A stretch of DNA of 64,000 nt from positions 806,001 to 870,000 of the forward strand of contig CP072828.1 in assembly GCA_017945845.1 (NCBI GenBank), read 5' to 3'. This DNA is from Carnobacteriaceae bacterium zg-C25 (GTDB lineage: Bacteria > Bacillota > Bacilli > Lactobacillales > Aerococcaceae). The position numbers and the translations under genes are program-made. This document shows, piece by piece, positions 16,644 to 25,451 of the stretch. The notes beneath the pieces were generated by a model that worked only from the letters and a program-made list of their open reading frames with translations, ran no database searches and was not told the origin of the DNA. Within the stretch, counting starts at the first letter, position 1. Every line of letters starts with the position of its first letter.

Positions 16644-18221
16644 TTATCTATCTTTTTTACGAATGACAAAGCCTTTATCTTTCGAAAAATTATCGTTTGA
16701 TTTTTTGTATCCGCCTTTTTTATCACGGCGATTTTCTTTTTTGTTTCCGTCAAAACCAACATCGTAACGTTTGTTATCACGTTTGCGGCGGTTATCTGTT
16801 TTATCACTTGAACGAGATGAACGTTCGCCACGTCCTTTACCGTCACGGAAACGACGATTATTGCCACCACGATCATCGTAACGATGATTACGTTGTTTAC
16901 GGCGTGGTAACGGTTTTTCTGGTGTGATGTTCACTTCTACTTCTTCTTTATCGCCAGCTAACGTTTTTAATAGCACACTCGCTAACGTTTCAGCATCGTA
17001 TTGTTCCACTAATTCTTTAACGGCAAACGTAAATAAAGTTTTATCTAACGTTTCAACCATTTGCGATACTTTTTCAACAGCGTTATCCAATTGTGAATCA
17101 AGCGCTTGTTGTTTTGTTGGTGGTTTTAATGGTGTCATACGCTTTTTCGTCAATTCTTCAATGGTACGTAAGTAATCCATTTCTTGTGGTGTAACAAACG
17201 TAATCGACATGCCTTCTTTACCCGCGCGTCCCGTACGACCGATACGGTGTACGTAACTTTCTGGGTCTTGTGGTACATCAAAGTTATAAACGTGTGTGAC
17301 ACCTGAAATATCTAAACCACGTGCTGCAACATCGGTTGCCACTAAAATATCAATTTTTCCTTTTTTAAACGCATTTAGCACACTCAAACGTTTTTGTTGT
17401 GTTAAATCGCCATGAATCCCTTCAGCTTTATATCCACGCGCTTCCAAGCCGGCAGATAATTCATCGACACGGCGTTTTGTACGACCAAAAATAATCGTTA
17501 ATTCGGGTGATTGCACATCGAATAAACGTGTCATCATATCAAATTTTTCGCTTTCTTGACATTTCACAAAAAACTGATCGATCAAATTAGCCGTCATTTC
17601 TTTCGTTTTAATTTTAACGTGTTCAGGCTCTTTCATAAATGTCATACCAATTTTTTTGATGGCTGGTGGCATTGTCGCTGAAAACAGTAATGTTTGTCGT
17701 GTTGTCGGAGTTTGCGCAATTATCGTTTCAATGTCTTCTAAAAAGCCCATGTTCAACATTTCGTCTGCTTCGTCTAACACCAATGTTTCGATATTGTCCA
17801 ATGTATACGCTTTACGTTTTAATAGGTCTAACAATCGACCGGGTGTTCCTACTAAAATATTCGGCATGTCTTTTAGTTGTTTGATTTGACGTGAAATATT
17901 GCTTCCACCATACACCACACTAACACGTACGCGTTTGTCACGACTTAATTTAAATAGTTCTTCTTGTGTTTGAATGGCTAACTCACGTGTTGGGGCAATG
18001 ACTAACCCTTGAATCACGCGATTTTGCGTATCGATTTTTTCAAGCATGGGTAATCCAAATGCAGCCGTTTTTCCGGTACCGGTTTGGGCTTGACCAATCA
18101 CATCTTTTCCTTCAAGTGCTAAAGGAATTGTCTGTGCTTGAATGGGTGTTGTTTCTTCAAAGCCCATTGTTTTGATTGATTTTAGTAATGACTCACTCAA
18201 TCCTAATTCTGAAAATTTCAT
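16644..18221 (-). CDS. DEAD-box RNA helicase, CshA type
   Basis: A 525-residue ATP-dependent RNA helicase. The motifs appear in order: TPIQAQTIP (Q), AQTGTGKT (I), PTRELAIQ (Ia), DEAD (II), SAT (III) and [10 protein letters not shown] (VI). The last 90 residues are rich in Arg, Lys, Asp, Gly and Asn and form a basic RNA-binding tail, as in CshA and DeaD. Such helicases act in ribosome assembly, cold adaptation and mRNA decay. The start is placed at MKFSELGL. The longer frame would need a TTG and adds a basic ten-residue extension with no better ribosome site. Confidence 0.93.
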   Translation of the reverse strand: MKFSELGLSESLLKSIKTMGFEETTPIQAQTIPLALEGKDVIGQAQTGTGKTAAFGLPMLEKIDTQNRVIQGLVIAPTRELAIQTQEELFKLSRDKRVRVSVVYGGSNISRQIKQLKDMPNILVGTPGRLLDLLKRKAYTLDNIETLVLDEADEMLNMGFLEDIETIIAQTPTTRQTLLFSATMPPAIKKIGMTFMKEPEHVKIKTKEMTANLIDQFFVKCQESEKFDMMTRLFDVQSPELTIIFGRTKRRVDELSAGLEARGYKAEGIHGDLTQQKRLSVLNAFKKGKIDILVATDVAARGLDISGVTHVYNFDVPQDPESYVHRIGRTGRAGKEGMSITFVTPQEMDYLRTIEELTKKRMTPLKPPTKQQALDSQLDNAVEKVSQMVETLDKTLFTFAVKELVEQYDAETLASVLLKTLAGDKEEVEVNITPEKPLPRRKQRNHRYDDRGGNNRRFRDGKGRGERSSRSSDKTDNRRKRDNKRYDVGFDGNKKENRRDKKGGYKKSNDNFSKDKGFVIRKKDR

Positions 18222-18261
18222 TCGTTTTGTTTTTCCTCTTTCTTTGTACAAAAATTAAACA

Positions 18262-18318
18262 TAAAAATAGCCCGGACATACCGAGCCTAGCATTTCGTGT
18301 AAAACTCTCACTGATAAT
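18262..18318 (-). promoter_or_regulatory. Helicase leader hairpin, possible attenuator
   Basis: Reading minus, TAGGCTCGG (18281-18289) and CCGGGCTA (18268-18275) form a stem with one bulged G and loop TATGT, followed by ATTTTTATG. This has the form of an intrinsic terminator placed about 40 bases before the helicase ATG, within its 5' leader. No gene lies upstream on this strand that it could terminate. It may regulate the helicase itself, for example by temperature or by autoregulation. Confidence 0.55.
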
Positions 18319-18368
18319 ACCAATTCAGTATATCACAGTTTTCACAATAAAAGTAGTGATAACACTGA

Positions 18369-18506
18369 TTTATAATAACTTTTTACTTTATTGACCTAAA
18401 AGTAAATCTATCAGGCGCTGAATCAAACCACATCAGTGAAGTGGAAAATGATTTAAATGAGAAAATACAACATATTTTGAATACTTTTATAAGCAAGTTC
18501 GATTAA
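18369..18506 (+). pseudogene. Orphan coding-like fragment, 3' end of a lost gene
   Basis: A + strand frame without a start codon ends with a coding-like stretch (NLSGAESNHISEVEND, then a helix ending FISKFD) and stops at 18504-18506. It lies between two minus-strand genes and has no promoter or ribosome site. I do not recognise the family. It may be the tail of a deleted gene or chance. Confidence 0.28.
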
Positions 18507-18559
18507 AGTGCTCTAACGATAATGCTACATTTTATTAAATCACTCATATGCTTTTCTTT

Positions 18560-19057
18560 TTACGATGATAAAACAAGTTCGTAACTCCACCCTTTTTTTA
18601 CGAACGATTTCTTTTTAAAGCCTAAACTCATATAAAGTTTTTGAGAAATGACATTAAAATCGTAGATTTCTTCGATATACAATCTGTCATAGCCTAAACT
18701 CTTTCCTCGTTCAATAAGCGTTTGAATAACTTTCTTTCCAATACCTTTTCCACGATAAGATTTATCGCCTATCACAATAGGCATGTCTTCTTGATAAAAA
18801 GATACATCACCAATCGGCTGATACGTTCCATTCGTATACACTTCAATAAAATAAACTTCGCTAACACTATCCCAGTACATATACATTTTTTCAAGCAACT
18901 CTTTAGAGTATAACGCTTTATCACCATCTACATACCACACCGTTTCTGCGTCTTGATACCATTCAAGCGCAATATCAATATTCTCATCCAATTTTCTCAA
19001 TCGTAATCCATCATCAATTTGAATAATATTCGGTTGTATGACATCTTTAATCGGCAT
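18560..19057 (-). CDS. GNAT family N-acetyltransferase
   Basis: A 165-residue GNAT protein. The acetyl-CoA pyrophosphate loop is RGKGIGKKV near residue 110 and is followed by the helix QTLIERGKSLGY. The C-terminal YMSLGFKKK matches the last conserved strand. It transfers an acetyl group from acetyl-CoA to an amine; the substrate is unknown. The aminoglycoside 6'-acetyltransferase-like group has a similar layout, but resistance cannot be claimed from this. It is a single gene with its own ribosome site. Confidence 0.85.
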   Translation of the reverse strand: MPIKDVIQPNIIQIDDGLRLRKLDENIDIALEWYQDAETVWYVDGDKALYSKELLEKMYMYWDSVSEVYFIEVYTNGTYQPIGDVSFYQEDMPIVIGDKSYRGKGIGKKVIQTLIERGKSLGYDRLYIEEIYDFNVISQKLYMSLGFKKKSFVKKGWSYELVLSS

Positions 19058-19163
19058 ACATTTACCTCCCTTTCAGCACATTACACCTTATCACCTTAAC
19101 ACTACTTATAATATATGAATGGTATACCATTTGCAATTCATCAAAACTTTTTGATCGTCATTA

Positions 19164-19188
19164 AAAAAGCCGTCATTAAGACGACTTT
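19164..19188 (-). terminator. Terminator of ddh
   Basis: Reading minus, AAAGTCGTC and GACGGCTTT form a stem with one G-U pair and a five-base loop, ending in six T residues, a few bases after the ddh stop. Confidence 0.85.
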
Positions 19189-19191
19189 TGA

Positions 19192-20172
19192 TTATAAATA
19201 ATGTTTACGCAATTCTTGCATCGATTGTGGTAATAAATAACCTAACGGAATATCGAATACGGTTTTTGCACCGAACTGTTTTGTTTGCGCTAATTTCACT
19301 GCTGCGCGTGCATAAGCGACTAAAACACTCGCTGTAAATTCAGGGTTAGAATCTAATTTCAAACTAAATTCCATAATTTCTGTACTGTTTTCACCTGTTT
19401 TACCACTGCGAATCACAAATCCACCGTGTGGTAACGCTGAATGATGTGCATTTAATTCATCTTGTGTAATAAAATGTACAGTTGTATCGTACTCATCAAA
19501 ATAATTTGGCATTGTCACAATTTCATTTTCAATGCGTGCTTTGTCTGCATTGTCACTCACCACAACAAAACATTCACGTAAATGTTTTTGACGCGTCGTT
19601 AAGACGGGTTGCTCTCCATTTCTAACCGCTTCAATCGCTTGGTCAACTGGTATTGTGTATTGTTTAGCATCAACAACACCTTCAATACGACGAATCGCAT
19701 CTGAATGGCCTTGTGAAACCCCTTTGCCCCAGAACGTATACGTTTCACCTTGTGGTAAAATCGCTTCTGCTAACACGCGGTTAATTGAAAATAAACCGGG
19801 GTCCCAACCAACTGAAATAATACTCACTTTATCATTTGCTTGAGCTACTTTATCAACCGCTTCAAAATGTTCAGGTATTTTAGCGTGCGTATCAAAACTG
19901 TCGATCGTGTTAAATAATTTTGTAAAATGTGGTGTTTGTTCTGGCAAATCTGTTGCTGATCCGCCACATAAAATCATTACATCAATCTTTCCAACAAATT
20001 TTTCTACATCGTCTACGTGATAAACGGGTACACTTGAATGAACAGGTGTCACACTATTTGGTCCACGACGTGTAAAAATAGCGACCAATTCCATATCATT
20101 TTGTTGCGCAATGGCATATTCTGTCCCACGCCCTAAATTACCATATCCTATAATTCCAATTTTAATTGTCAT
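19192..20172 (-). CDS. ddh: meso-Diaminopimelate D-dehydrogenase
   Basis: A 326-residue NADPH-dependent enzyme. The dinucleotide-binding motif is GIIGYGNLGRG at residues 6-16. LCGGSATDLP near 69, the CDTHAKIP-equivalent FDTHAKIPEHF near 93 and SVGWDPGLFS near 120 are diagnostic for Ddh. It converts tetrahydrodipicolinate plus ammonia directly to meso-diaminopimelate, bypassing acylated intermediates, for lysine and peptidoglycan. The gene stands alone with its own promoter and terminator. The aspartokinase at 35094-36452 feeds the same pathway. Confidence 0.95.
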   Translation of the reverse strand: MTIKIGIIGYGNLGRGTEYAIAQQNDMELVAIFTRRGPNSVTPVHSSVPVYHVDDVEKFVGKIDVMILCGGSATDLPEQTPHFTKLFNTIDSFDTHAKIPEHFEAVDKVAQANDKVSIISVGWDPGLFSINRVLAEAILPQGETYTFWGKGVSQGHSDAIRRIEGVVDAKQYTIPVDQAIEAVRNGEQPVLTTRQKHLRECFVVVSDNADKARIENEIVTMPNYFDEYDTTVHFITQDELNAHHSALPHGGFVIRSGKTGENSTEIMEFSLKLDSNPEFTASVLVAYARAAVKLAQTKQFGAKTVFDIPLGYLLPQSMQELRKHYL

Positions 20173-20201
20173 TTTTTCACTCCATTCAAAAATATAGTCT
20201 T

Positions 20202-20230
20202 ATTTTAGTCTGCTTAAAAATGAAATGCAA
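20202..20230 (-). promoter_or_regulatory. Promoter of ddh
   Basis: On the minus strand TTGCAT (20225-20230) and TAAAAT (20202-20207) are 17 bases apart, about 30 bases before the ddh ATG. Confidence 0.7.
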
Positions 20231-20431
20231 GACTTATCTTCCTTAACATGTCAGTTAAATCGGTTACAAAATACGTGGATATTTAGATGATGCTATAATT
20301 TTATACATTAGCCAGTTAAACAGTCGTACTCACGTTTACTCTGCAACTCTCAAATCTTTTTTCGTATCCCATCACATTTGATAACTAGTCATATCAACGA
20401 TTTAATTACCCGCCATAATAGCTGATAGCAC

Positions 20432-20470
20432 AAAAAAGTGAACCGTCTTTTCGTACGATTCACTTTTTGA
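20432..20470 (-). terminator. Terminator of the trmK-pfkB operon
   Basis: Reading minus, AAAAAGTGAATCGT pairs with ACGGTTCACTTTTTT (one G-U pair) around a short loop. It begins right after the stop codon of the sugar-phosphate kinase gene and ends in a T run. The rest of the 298-base gap up to ddh (20208-20431) shows no gene. Confidence 0.9.
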
Positions 20471-21397
20471 CTAGCCTATTTTTTCAACCGTAATTTTTTC
20501 TTTTAAATCGTTGTAATTGTCTAAATTGACATAACCAGTTTTAGATTGTTGTGCATTCAACATTCCCAGTACCATAGCGTGTTGTAACCATTCTTCAATG
20601 GCGTAACCGCGTTGCAGACCACTTGCTAAACCAGCGACAACACTATCGCCTGATCCAGTTGGTGACACAACCGTAATTTTTGGAATGCGCACACGATAAA
20701 CGTTATGATTATATTTGACCATTGCGCCATCACCACCAAGCGAAACACAAACTAACGGTATTTCTTTTAACCATTCATTTTCCACTAAAAGTGTTGGTAA
20801 TTCTGTTATTTCTACTTTACGATTAAATAAGTGTGACAATTCGTCTAAATTAGGTTTAATCGCAAACGGTTTAACTGCTCCTTTTAAACACTCTAACAAA
20901 GCTTGATTAGACGTATCGACAACAACTTTATGTTGTGACACCCGTTCAAGCAATTGCGCATAAAAATTCGTTGGTAATCCATCGCTTAAACTACCCGATA
21001 ATACAATCACATCTGCATGTTGAGCATGTTTTATAAACGTATTGATAAACTCATTTTGTTCCGATTGCGAAATGGTTGGCCCTTTTTCTAACAACTCGGT
21101 TTGCTGTCCATCATGCATAACGGATATGCAATTTCGTGTCTCACCATCAATCGTTGTAAAATCATTTTGAATACCTAAATCAGTCAGTTGTTCTACGATA
21201 GCTTTTCCCGTATGCCCGCCAGCAAAACCTAACGCCATCATGTCATCACCAATTTGGTGCAAAACGCGCGAAACGTTTAACCCTTTTCCCCCTGCTGTTT
21301 TTTCAACTTTTTTAATACGGTTAGTTGAATCAAGTTGTAATGTATCTAGCTCGTACGCCATATCAATGGCTGGATTTAATGTCACAGTAATAATCAT
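20471..21397 (-). CDS. PfkB-family hexose-phosphate kinase, LacC/FruK type
   Basis: A 308-residue ribokinase-fold kinase. The N-terminal signature TAGGKGLNVSRVL is at residues 33-45, and the C-terminal anion-hole motif PTGSGDSVVAG is near residue 248. DGETRNCISVMHDGQQTELLE is closest in pattern to LacC (tagatose-6-phosphate kinase), but 1-phosphofructokinases share it. No other lactose, galactose or fructose genes are adjacent, so the substrate is open. It is the last gene of the run trmK, nif3, pepT, DUF4298. Confidence 0.85.
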   Translation of the reverse strand: MIITVTLNPAIDMAYELDTLQLDSTNRIKKVEKTAGGKGLNVSRVLHQIGDDMMALGFAGGHTGKAIVEQLTDLGIQNDFTTIDGETRNCISVMHDGQQTELLEKGPTISQSEQNEFINTFIKHAQHADVIVLSGSLSDGLPTNFYAQLLERVSQHKVVVDTSNQALLECLKGAVKPFAIKPNLDELSHLFNRKVEITELPTLLVENEWLKEIPLVCVSLGGDGAMVKYNHNVYRVRIPKITVVSPTGSGDSVVAGLASGLQRGYAIEEWLQHAMVLGMLNAQQSKTGYVNLDNYNDLKEKITVEKIG

Positions 21398-21434
21398 TTT
21401 ATTTCCCCTTTTATCTTTTTATGATGATGTTTGA

Positions 21435-21734
21435 TTAATAGTCTTTCAAAATCTTTGTCGCTGTTTCAAGCATATTTAAAGCAACATCTCGATATTGACC
21501 AATGACTTCATACGGTAAATCTTCTGATAGTACACCACTTTTAATATTTAATGGCAATTCTCTATCCTCATACCATTCACTTGAGCCATAATAATGACGA
21601 AATGTTAAATACGTTTGATGCATCGTATCAAATTGTTTCAATAATGTTTCTAATTGTGTAACGTAATCGGAAACATTATCCATAGACAACTCCATTTGTT
21701 CCACACGTTGTTTAGCGTCCATATCTGTCACCAC
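21435..21734 (-). CDS. DUF4298 protein
   Basis: A 99-residue mostly helical protein of the DUF4298 type, recognised from the N-terminal heptad-like helix (RVEQMELSMDN) and the conserved HYYGSSEWYEDRE centre. Its function is unknown. The frame starts with a GTG just before the end of pepT; an ATG (MDAKQRV) four codons in is an alternative start with no clearly better ribosome site. Translation is likely coupled to pepT. Confidence 0.7.
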   Translation of the reverse strand: MVTDMDAKQRVEQMELSMDNVSDYVTQLETLLKQFDTMHQTYLTFRHYYGSSEWYEDRELPLNIKSGVLSEDLPYEVIGQYRDVALNMLETATKILKDY

Positions 21735-22976
21735 TTATTTTTCCCATTGTGGTACTAAACGTGCAATTTCAACAATAACATCAACCGCTTTTTGCATTGC
21801 TTCCACTGTCACAAATTCGTAGCGTCCATGGAAGTTTTCGCCACCTGCAAAAATATTTGGTGTTGGTAATCCCATAAATGATAATTTAGAACCGTCTGTT
21901 CCACCACGAATCGCATTCATGACAACTGGAATTTCTAAGTTTTCCATTGCTTTTTTAGCGATGTCAACAGGTGTCATATCATCTTTTAAAACGTCACCCA
22001 TGTTGTAATATTCATCGTGTAATGACACTGAAATACGCGCCTCATCCAAAGTCCCATTTAATTGTTGTGCCACTTCTTCCATCAACGCTTTTTTTGCTTC
22101 AAACAATACTTTATCGTGATCACGAATAATATAAGTTAATTCTGTACAATCAACGTCCCCTTTAATGTACACTAAATGGATAAACCCTTCGCGTCCACTC
22201 GTTTTTTCAGGTACTTGTTCACTTGGTAATTGACGCATGTATTCGGCTGCAATCGTCATTGAGTTCACCATAACGTCTTTTGCCGTTCCCGGATGTACAT
22301 TTTTACCTTGAATCGTCACAACGGCACGTGCCGCATTGAAACTTTCCCACTCTAATTCACCAACACGCGAACCATCCATTGTATACGCAAATTTGGCGCC
22401 GAAATCTTTAACATCAAATAAATCTGCACCACGACCAATTTCTTCATCTGGTCCGAAAGCCACTTTAATTGGCCCATGTTCGATTTCTGGATGTTGGATT
22501 AAATAATCCATTGCCGTAATAATTTCAGCAACCCCTGCTTTATCGTCCGCACCAAGTAATGTTGTTCCGTCTGTTGTAATTAACGTCTGATTAACATAAT
22601 CTTTTAAATTAGGGAAATCTGCTACAGACAACACGATATTTTGTTCAGCATTTAACATCACATTCTTACCGTCGTAATTTGGGTGGAACTGTGGTTTAAT
22701 GTCTTTTCCATTAAAATCTGCCGTGTCCATATGGGCAATAAATCCAATTGTTGCCAAATCTTGTTTGGAATTCCCCGGTAAAAGCGCCGTCACAAATCCA
22801 TTGCTTTCATTATATTTAACTTGTTCCAAACCAATTGCTTCTAATTCTGGCATAATGATTGTTTTAGCAAACTCCACTTGTGAAGCGGTTGAGGGTACTG
22901 TTTTTGAAGCAAAATCTGATTGTGTATCAAATTGAATAAATTTTACAAAACGTTCAACTAATTTATTATTTTCCAT
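21735..22976 (-). CDS. pepT: Tripeptidase T
   Basis: A 413-residue M20B metallopeptidase that removes the N-terminal residue from tripeptides. Zinc-site segments seen are IAHMDTAD near residue 80, LLGADDKAGVAEI near 140, FGPDEEIGRGAD near 173 and RGGTDGSKLSFMGLPTPN near 350. It is cytoplasmic and completes digestion of imported peptides. The gene lies eight bases after the Nif3-like gene and abuts the DUF4298 gene. Confidence 0.96.
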   Translation of the reverse strand: MENNKLVERFVKFIQFDTQSDFASKTVPSTASQVEFAKTIIMPELEAIGLEQVKYNESNGFVTALLPGNSKQDLATIGFIAHMDTADFNGKDIKPQFHPNYDGKNVMLNAEQNIVLSVADFPNLKDYVNQTLITTDGTTLLGADDKAGVAEIITAMDYLIQHPEIEHGPIKVAFGPDEEIGRGADLFDVKDFGAKFAYTMDGSRVGELEWESFNAARAVVTIQGKNVHPGTAKDVMVNSMTIAAEYMRQLPSEQVPEKTSGREGFIHLVYIKGDVDCTELTYIIRDHDKVLFEAKKALMEEVAQQLNGTLDEARISVSLHDEYYNMGDVLKDDMTPVDIAKKAMENLEIPVVMNAIRGGTDGSKLSFMGLPTPNIFAGGENFHGRYEFVTVEAMQKAVDVIVEIARLVPQWEK

Positions 22977-22984
22977 GTTTTTTC

Positions 22985-23785
22985 CTACTTTCTAAATTGA
23001 TACGGATCACTATTGTGTGTTGATGCGTGCAATCGTAATCCGTTAGTTTCAGCAAATGCTGAATAAAATGCCCTCATTTTTTCAATAAAAATGAACTCAA
23101 TAAAATGTCCAGGGTCAATTAATGACAAATGAGCATCTGCCATTTCTTGTGCCACGTGATACGATGTATCACCCGTAATAAAAACATCGGCACCTTTTTT
23201 GACGGCATCCGTGTAATAACTTTGCCCTGCACCGCCTAAAATCGCAACTGTTTCAATGCGTTTATCGTCCTGTCCCACATATCGAACACCATGTGTGTAA
23301 AATCGTTCTGGAAGCAATGTCACCAATTCTTTTAATGTCATGGCTTCTGGTAAGCGTCCAACACGCCCAATGCCATACGATTGCCCATTATCTAGTGTAC
23401 CATCTACGTGTAAAATCGTAACATCTTGTAACGCTAACGCATCGGCTAACCAGTCGTTCATTCCACCATCAGCAACATCGATATTCGTATGTGCTGCGTA
23501 TAGGTGAATACCGTTTTGAATGGCTTTCATAAACAACGCTTGTTGCGGGTGTGTTGCAATAATGGTTTGAATGCCACGAAATAGTGGTGGGTGATGTGAA
23601 ATAATTAAATTCGTACCTTTTTCGATGGCTTCATCTAACACTTCATTTGTCACATCTAACGTAAATAATACACCCGTTACAGTTGCATTTTCATCTCCAA
23701 CAAGTAAACCAACATTATCCCAACTTTCTGCAAGATGACGAGGGGCTAACGTTTCTAAATGCGCAACAACTTCTTTTACTTTCAT
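22985..23785 (-). CDS. Nif3-like dinuclear metal centre protein
   Basis: A 266-residue NIF3/YbgI-type protein with ESWDNVGLLVGD near residue 20, LIISHHPPLFRG near 60 and a C-terminal GHFIEFIFIEK, which contribute the two-metal site. It lacks the long inserted domain of B. subtilis YqfO (about 370 residues). It has been annotated as GTP cyclohydrolase I type 2, but its function is uncertain. Its start overlaps trmK by four bases, the same pairing as yqfN-yqfO in bacilli. Confidence 0.88.
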   Translation of the reverse strand: MKVKEVVAHLETLAPRHLAESWDNVGLLVGDENATVTGVLFTLDVTNEVLDEAIEKGTNLIISHHPPLFRGIQTIIATHPQQALFMKAIQNGIHLYAAHTNIDVADGGMNDWLADALALQDVTILHVDGTLDNGQSYGIGRVGRLPEAMTLKELVTLLPERFYTHGVRYVGQDDKRIETVAILGGAGQSYYTDAVKKGADVFITGDTSYHVAQEMADAHLSLIDPGHFIEFIFIEKMRAFYSAFAETNGLRLHASTHNSDPYQFRK

Positions 23786-24483
23786 TTGATAATCTCCTTA
23801 ATCCGTTGTTGTTCAGCCTTAAACGCGTCTATTTTATCGCGTGTGTCGCTATTGGCCTTTTGTAAACTCAATATAATTTTATCGTACTTTTCAATTTCTC
23901 TAGTCCACTTTTGAACAAATACGTCTGATTTTTGAGCAGGTAAAAACACACCAAACGTTAATTCGTCTTGTGTATACACCATTTTTTCTGTTGTGAATAC
24001 AGCGACAATAATTTCATAAATTTTACCGTTTTCTTCTAATATGATTTCATCGGTAATACGATAATGATTTTCCATTAACCATAGACGCACGTGCTGTTCA
24101 TCAACGTTCGGCTGTGTAATGAGCGTTGTTACACCATCTAGCTTTCCGTTTTGTTTACCTTTTTCTAAAATGGAAGCAATTAAATCGCCACCCATACCAC
24201 AAATCGTTACCGTATCAATGGCATCTTCTTTTTCCACTGCCATTAAACCATCAGCCATTCGTGCAGTAATGAGATGACCTAAATTTAATTGTGCGACGTG
24301 TTTTTGTGCCAACTCAAACGGCCCTTTAACCACTTCACCTGCTAAAGCATATGAAATACGGCCTTGCAAAGCTAAATGACACGGCAAGTAGGCATGGTCA
24401 GAACCAATATCGGCTAATCGCGCGTTTTGTGGAACAAATTGCGCAACCGTCTGTAATCGTTTTGATAAGTGTTCGTGATTCAT
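23782..24483 (-). CDS. trmK: tRNA (adenine22-N1)-methyltransferase
   Basis: A 233-residue class I SAM-dependent methyltransferase. Motif I is LADIGSDHAYLPCHL near residue 26, and the catalytic region includes TVTICGMGGDLI near 95, both characteristic of TrmK/YqfN. It methylates N1 of A22 in tRNA. The start is set at MNHEHL because AAAGGA stands just upstream; the five-codon longer frame begins inside that site. The C-terminus is a coiled coil. It is the first gene of the five-gene operon. Confidence 0.92.
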   Translation of the reverse strand: MNHEHLSKRLQTVAQFVPQNARLADIGSDHAYLPCHLALQGRISYALAGEVVKGPFELAQKHVAQLNLGHLITARMADGLMAVEKEDAIDTVTICGMGGDLIASILEKGKQNGKLDGVTTLITQPNVDEQHVRLWLMENHYRITDEIILEENGKIYEIIVAVFTTEKMVYTQDELTFGVFLPAQKSDVFVQKWTREIEKYDKIILSLQKANSDTRDKIDAFKAEQQRIKEIIK

Positions 24484-24608
24484 GATGTATCCTTTCAATT
24501 AATGTAGTCTTATTTTACCACAAATGATATCGTGCGTTACAGTATTTTAAATGGATTATGAATCGTCACGAAAATTTGTTGCATCACTTCCTCACTAAAT
24601 AAAGCACC

Positions 24609-24661
24609 TTCGTTTACCAAAACAGATGGTTCTATCATCTACGGCAACACGTTAGGTGCTT
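24609..24661 (-). terminator. Possible terminator of the nik-like operon
   Basis: Reading minus, AAAGCACCT and AGGTGCTTT are perfect inverted copies about 34 bases apart, followed by ATTTAG. They begin a few bases after the last ABC gene. The long loop makes this a weaker terminator than the others. Confidence 0.5.
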
Positions 24662-24665
24662 TCCT

Positions 24666-25451
24666 TTAATTTGTTTGATAGTATTCGTTATGCATTGGGA
24701 TTGTGCAATCTTCCACTTCCAATACTTTTACAGCACTTAAAAATTCGCGAACGTACGGCTGTTTGGAGTGTAACAATTCACTCATTTTTACCTGTTCAAC
24801 AATTGTACCATGGTGTAAAAAGGCGATTCTATCACATAAATACGCAACGGCTTGTAAATCATGTGAGATGAATAAATACGTCAGTTGCAACTCATTTTGC
24901 AGCCGTTTTAACAAACGTAAAATCGTCACTTGTACCGATACATCTAATGAGCTAACCGCTTCATCTAGTACAATTATTTTCGGTTGTAACGCCAACACTC
25001 TTGCAATGGCAACACGTTGTAACTGCCCACCAGACAATTGATGTGGATATCGGTTCAAAAAGCTATCGTCCAATTCAACTTGCGCTAACAATTCACTAAC
25101 ACTTTGTGATGACCCACTTACCGCTAATCCTTCTTGAATAATTTGCTCAATCGTTAATTTTGGATTCATCGACGCATTATAATCTTGAAATACAACGGAC
25201 ATTTTACCCGGATGTTGTTTTTGCCATTTTTTCAACGGCATGCCTTCAATAGTGATTTCGCCAGACTGATACGGCTCAACACCGAGTAAAATACGGCTTA
25301 ATGTACTTTTTCCAGAACCGCTTTCTCCAATTAACCCTACACACTCACCAAAAGATAACGTTAATGACACATCTTTTAAAACAGGATGATCATGTTGACA
25401 AAAAGCTTGATGTTTTTTATACGTCTTTGTAATGTTTTTCAACTCAATCAT
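24666..25451 (-). CDS. Nickel/peptide ABC transporter ATP-binding protein (NikE/DppF type)
   Basis: A 261-residue ABC ATPase with Walker A GESGSGKSTLSR near residue 42, the signature LSGGQLQRVAIARVLAL near 138, Walker B IIVLDEAVSSLD near 160 and the switch histidine in LFISHD. It is the second of two ATPases that energise the permease pair encoded upstream. The gene overlaps the preceding ATPase gene by eight bases and is the last in the operon. Confidence 0.92.
   Translation of the reverse strand: MIELKNITKTYKKHQAFCQHDHPVLKDVSLTLSFGECVGLIGESGSGKSTLSRILLGVEPYQSGEITIEGMPLKKWQKQHPGKMSVVFQDYNASMNPKLTIEQIIQEGLAVSGSSQSVSELLAQVELDDSFLNRYPHQLSGGQLQRVAIARVLALQPKIIVLDEAVSSLDVSVQVTILRLLKRLQNELQLTYLFISHDLQAVAYLCDRIAFLHHGTIVEQVKMSELLHSKQPYVREFLSAVKVLEVEDCTIPMHNEYYQTN

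Noticed and set aside
16640-16876. A 78-residue minus-strand frame inside the helicase gene end
   Set aside because: It is a frame-shifted reading of the Arg/Lys-rich tail of the helicase.
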